From the NCBI RefSeq assembly GCF_900174485.1, contig NZ_LT837803.1, positions 2,247,305 to 2,311,304 of the forward strand: a stretch of DNA of 64,000 nt, written 5' to 3'. The translations under genes were made by a program, and so were the position numbers. The notes under the pieces were generated by a model. That model saw nothing but the letters and a program-made list of their open reading frames with translations, was not told the DNA's origin and did not search any database. Numbering within the stretch: position 1 is the first letter of the stretch; each line of letters starts with the position of its first letter. This stretch comes from Sterolibacterium denitrificans (GTDB lineage: Bacteria; Pseudomonadota; Gammaproteobacteria; Burkholderiales; Rhodocyclaceae). Shown piece by piece: positions 62,259 to 64,000 of this stretch.

Positions 62259-63368
62259 ATGACCGGGGCCGACGCTGCCAGCGACGAACAGAGCGAGCTC
62301 CTGCGCCTGCGCGCAGGCATCGATCGCATCGACGATGAAGTCCTGCGCCTCGTCAGCGAGCGCGCCCGCCTGGCGCAGCGTATCGGCGAGATCAAGCAGG
62401 GCACGATCTATCGTCCCGAACGCGAGGCCCAGGTGCTGCGCCGCATCGTCGAAGCCAATCCCGGCCCCTTGCCCGACGAGGCCGTGCAGCGCATCACGCG
62501 CGAAATCATGTCGGCCTGCCTGGCGCTCGAACAGCCGCTGCTCATCGCTTTCCTCGGCCCTGCCGGCACCTTCACCGAAGCTGCCGCACGCAAGCACTTC
62601 GGCGCATCCCCCGTCCTCGACCCCTGCGCCAGCATCGACGACGCCTTTCGCGCCGTCGAAGCCGGCAACGTCAACTACGCCGTGGTGCCGGTGGAAAACT
62701 CCACCGAAGGCGCCGTCGGCCGCACGCTGGATCTCCTGCTCTCCTCGAGCGTGAAGGTCTGCGGCGAAGTCAGTCTGCGCGTGCATCAGAACCTACTGTG
62801 CAAGGCCGCCGCGCTCGATTCATCAAAGCCGCCGGCACGCATCTATTCCCATGCCCAGTCGCTGGCCCAGTGCCATGAATGGCTGGACAGGAATCTGCCG
62901 CAGGTGCCACGCATTCCGGTGGCCAGCAACGCCGAAGCCGCACGCATGGCTGCCGAGCAGCCGGATACCTGCGCCATTGCCGGAGAAACCGCGGCGCAGC
63001 GCTACGGCCTGAACATCCTCGCCGGCAACATCGAGGACGAGCCCAACAACACGACGCGCTTCCTGATACTCGGCTCGCACGACGCCGGCCCCTCGGGCCA
63101 TGACAAGACCTCGCTGATCTGCTCGGCGCAGAACCGCGCCGGCGCCATGCACCATCTGCTCGCCCCTTTTGCCGAACACGGCATCAGCATGACCCGGCTG
63201 GAATCCCGCCCGGCACGCAGCCTCGGCGGCGGGCAATGGGCCTATGTGTTCTACATCGACATCGAAGGCCACCGGCAGCAACCGCAACTCGCCGCCGCCC
63301 TGCAGGCGCTGGACGAACGCGCCGGCTTTCTCAAAGTCCTCGGCAGTTATCCGGCTGCCGCAATGTAG
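62259..63368 (+). CDS. pheA: Bifunctional chorismate mutase/prephenate dehydratase
   Basis: This is a 369-residue protein. The AroQ-type chorismate mutase lies at about 18-95 (LRAGIDRIDDEVLRLVSERARLAQRIGEIK). The prephenate dehydratase lies at about 105-280 (IAFLGPAGTFTEAAARKHFG, VPVENSTEGAVGRTLDLLL, NTTRFLILG). The C-terminal ACT domain has GISMTRLESRPARS, which binds phenylalanine for feedback. ATG 62259 follows GGAGG and lies 2 nt after the serA stop. It makes phenylpyruvate for phenylalanine. Confidence 0.96.
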   Translation: MTGADAASDEQSELLRLRAGIDRIDDEVLRLVSERARLAQRIGEIKQGTIYRPEREAQVLRRIVEANPGPLPDEAVQRITREIMSACLALEQPLLIAFLGPAGTFTEAAARKHFGASPVLDPCASIDDAFRAVEAGNVNYAVVPVENSTEGAVGRTLDLLLSSSVKVCGEVSLRVHQNLLCKAAALDSSKPPARIYSHAQSLAQCHEWLDRNLPQVPRIPVASNAEAARMAAEQPDTCAIAGETAAQRYGLNILAGNIEDEPNNTTRFLILGSHDAGPSGHDKTSLICSAQNRAGAMHHLLAPFAEHGISMTRLESRPARSLGGGQWAYVFYIDIEGHRQQPQLAAALQALDERAGFLKVLGSYPAAAM

Positions 63369-63411
63369 TTTCGTGATTTTGTAATTTCCAGATTTACCGA
63401 GGTTTTGCGCC

Positions 63412-64000
63412 ATGAGCATTGCCGAACTAGCTCCGGCCCACATCCGCGCCATCGCCCCCTACCCGCCTGGCAAACCCATCACGGCCCTGGCGCGTGAAAT
63501 GGGGATCCCCGTCGAGCGCATCGTCAAGCTGGCTTCCAACGAGAATCCGCTGGGCATGAGCCGTCTGGCGCGTGCCGCCGTCGAGCGCGAAGTCGCCGGA
63601 CTCGCGCGCTATCCCGACCAGTTCGAGCTGATCCAGGGGATTGCCGAACGTCACGGCATCGACGCCGAACGCGTCATCCTCGGCAATGGTTCGAACGATC
63701 TGCTCGACTATGTGGCCCGCGTGTTTCTCGGCCCCGGCCTGTCCTCGGTATTTTCGCAATACGCCTTCGCCGTCTACCCGCTGGCGACCCAGGGCGTCGG
63801 CGCGGAAAGCCTGGTCGTCCCGGCACGCGACTACGGCCACGATCTCGACGCCATGCGCGCCGCCATCCGTCCCGATACCCGCGTGGTCTGGATCGCCAAC
63901 CCGAACAACCCGACCGGCACCTTCCTACCTGCCGGCGCAGTGCATGCCTTCCTGCAGGCCGTGCCGCGCGACGTCATCGTCGTGCTCGACGAAGCCTACG
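63412..64000 (+). CDS. hisC: Histidinol-phosphate aminotransferase, N-terminal part (runs off the right edge)
   Basis: 196 codons are present. YPPGKPITALAREMG, KLASNENPLGMS, ARYPDQFELIQGIAERHG and GNGSNDLLDYVARVFLGPG are HisC-type, followed by VWIANPNNPTGTF and VVLDEAY. The PLP lysine lies beyond the window. In this gene order (pheA-hisC) the enzyme may serve phenylalanine or tyrosine as well as histidine synthesis. It starts 43 nt after pheA. Confidence 0.93.
   Translation, partial: MSIAELAPAHIRAIAPYPPGKPITALAREMGIPVERIVKLASNENPLGMSRLARAAVEREVAGLARYPDQFELIQGIAERHGIDAERVILGNGSNDLLDYVARVFLGPGLSSVFSQYAFAVYPLATQGVGAESLVVPARDYGHDLDAMRAAIRPDTRVVWIANPNNPTGTFLPAGAVHAFLQAVPRDVIVVLDEAY

Noticed and set aside
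1..64000. CRISPR arrays
   Set aside because: I saw no regularly spaced direct repeats with unique spacers and no cas genes.

Overview
The window looks like chromosomal DNA of a GC-rich betaproteobacterium. The most likely placement is Rhodocyclales (Rhodocyclaceae or Sterolibacteriaceae). This is inferred from the gyrA-serC-serA-pheA-hisC order, the mtaD-ompA-ubiG-gph-ssrA order, a tmRNA tag ANDERFALAA, cyanophycin genes and an mdtABC-type pump. No species is claimed.

Layout. (1) 1-4440: a cyanophycin region, with the 5' part of a cyanophycin synthetase on the minus strand and, divergently, an ABC exporter and a DUF1854 protein. (2) 4544-7301: housekeeping and membrane genes (small zinc ribbon, MHS-type MFS transporter, DUF808 protein). 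(3) 7529-16586: an integrated element of about 9 kb in the 3' end of a tRNA-Ser(GCU) gene. It has a P4-type integrase, an AlpA-like regulator, an HNH protein, a toprim primase, a DUF3987 protein, a GTCGA repeat region and a major capsid protein. No portal, terminase, protease or tail gene was recognised. It resembles a phage satellite carrying its own capsid gene. (4) 16567-16902: two divergent tRNA-Ser genes. (5) 17416-32965: a block of 15 genes on the plus strand that reads as a metal-acquisition system centred on molybdenum. It holds modABC, a DUF2325 protein, a TonB-dependent receptor, a FecBCD/MolBCA-like importer, a methyltransferase-like protein, a DUF364 protein, a dedicated TonB-ExbB-ExbD set, a CoxG-like protein, a NifQ-like protein, ModE and a 90-residue protein. 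(6) 33040-36939: a minus-strand operon of two PYROXD2/phytoene-desaturase-like flavoproteins and a 105-residue protein. (7) 37754-39349: a DUF3300 protein. (8) 39356-48277: an RND pump operon (adaptor, two permeases, outer-membrane channel), with a small helix-turn-helix gene divergent to it. (9) 48855-57000: MTA salvage (MTI phosphorylase, MTA/SAH deaminase), typA, a GIY-YIG protein, ssrA, gph, ubiG and ompA. (10) 57385-64000: gyrA, serC, serA, pheA and the start of hisC.

How the genes may work together. Four 24-bp ModE-like operators with one architecture (CGTTATAT-N8-ATATAACG, imperfect) lie before modA, before the DUF2325/receptor gene, and twice in the gap between the flavoprotein operon and the DUF3300 gene. 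With modE inside the block, this suggests one Mo-responsive regulon joining ordinary molybdate uptake (ModABC), a TonB-powered outer-membrane route for a bound form of Mo (or W), intracellular handling (NifQ, CoxG, DUF364), and possibly the flavoprotein operon. The outer-membrane Mo route is an inference and the most interesting hypothesis here. The capsid-bearing satellite-like element is the second.
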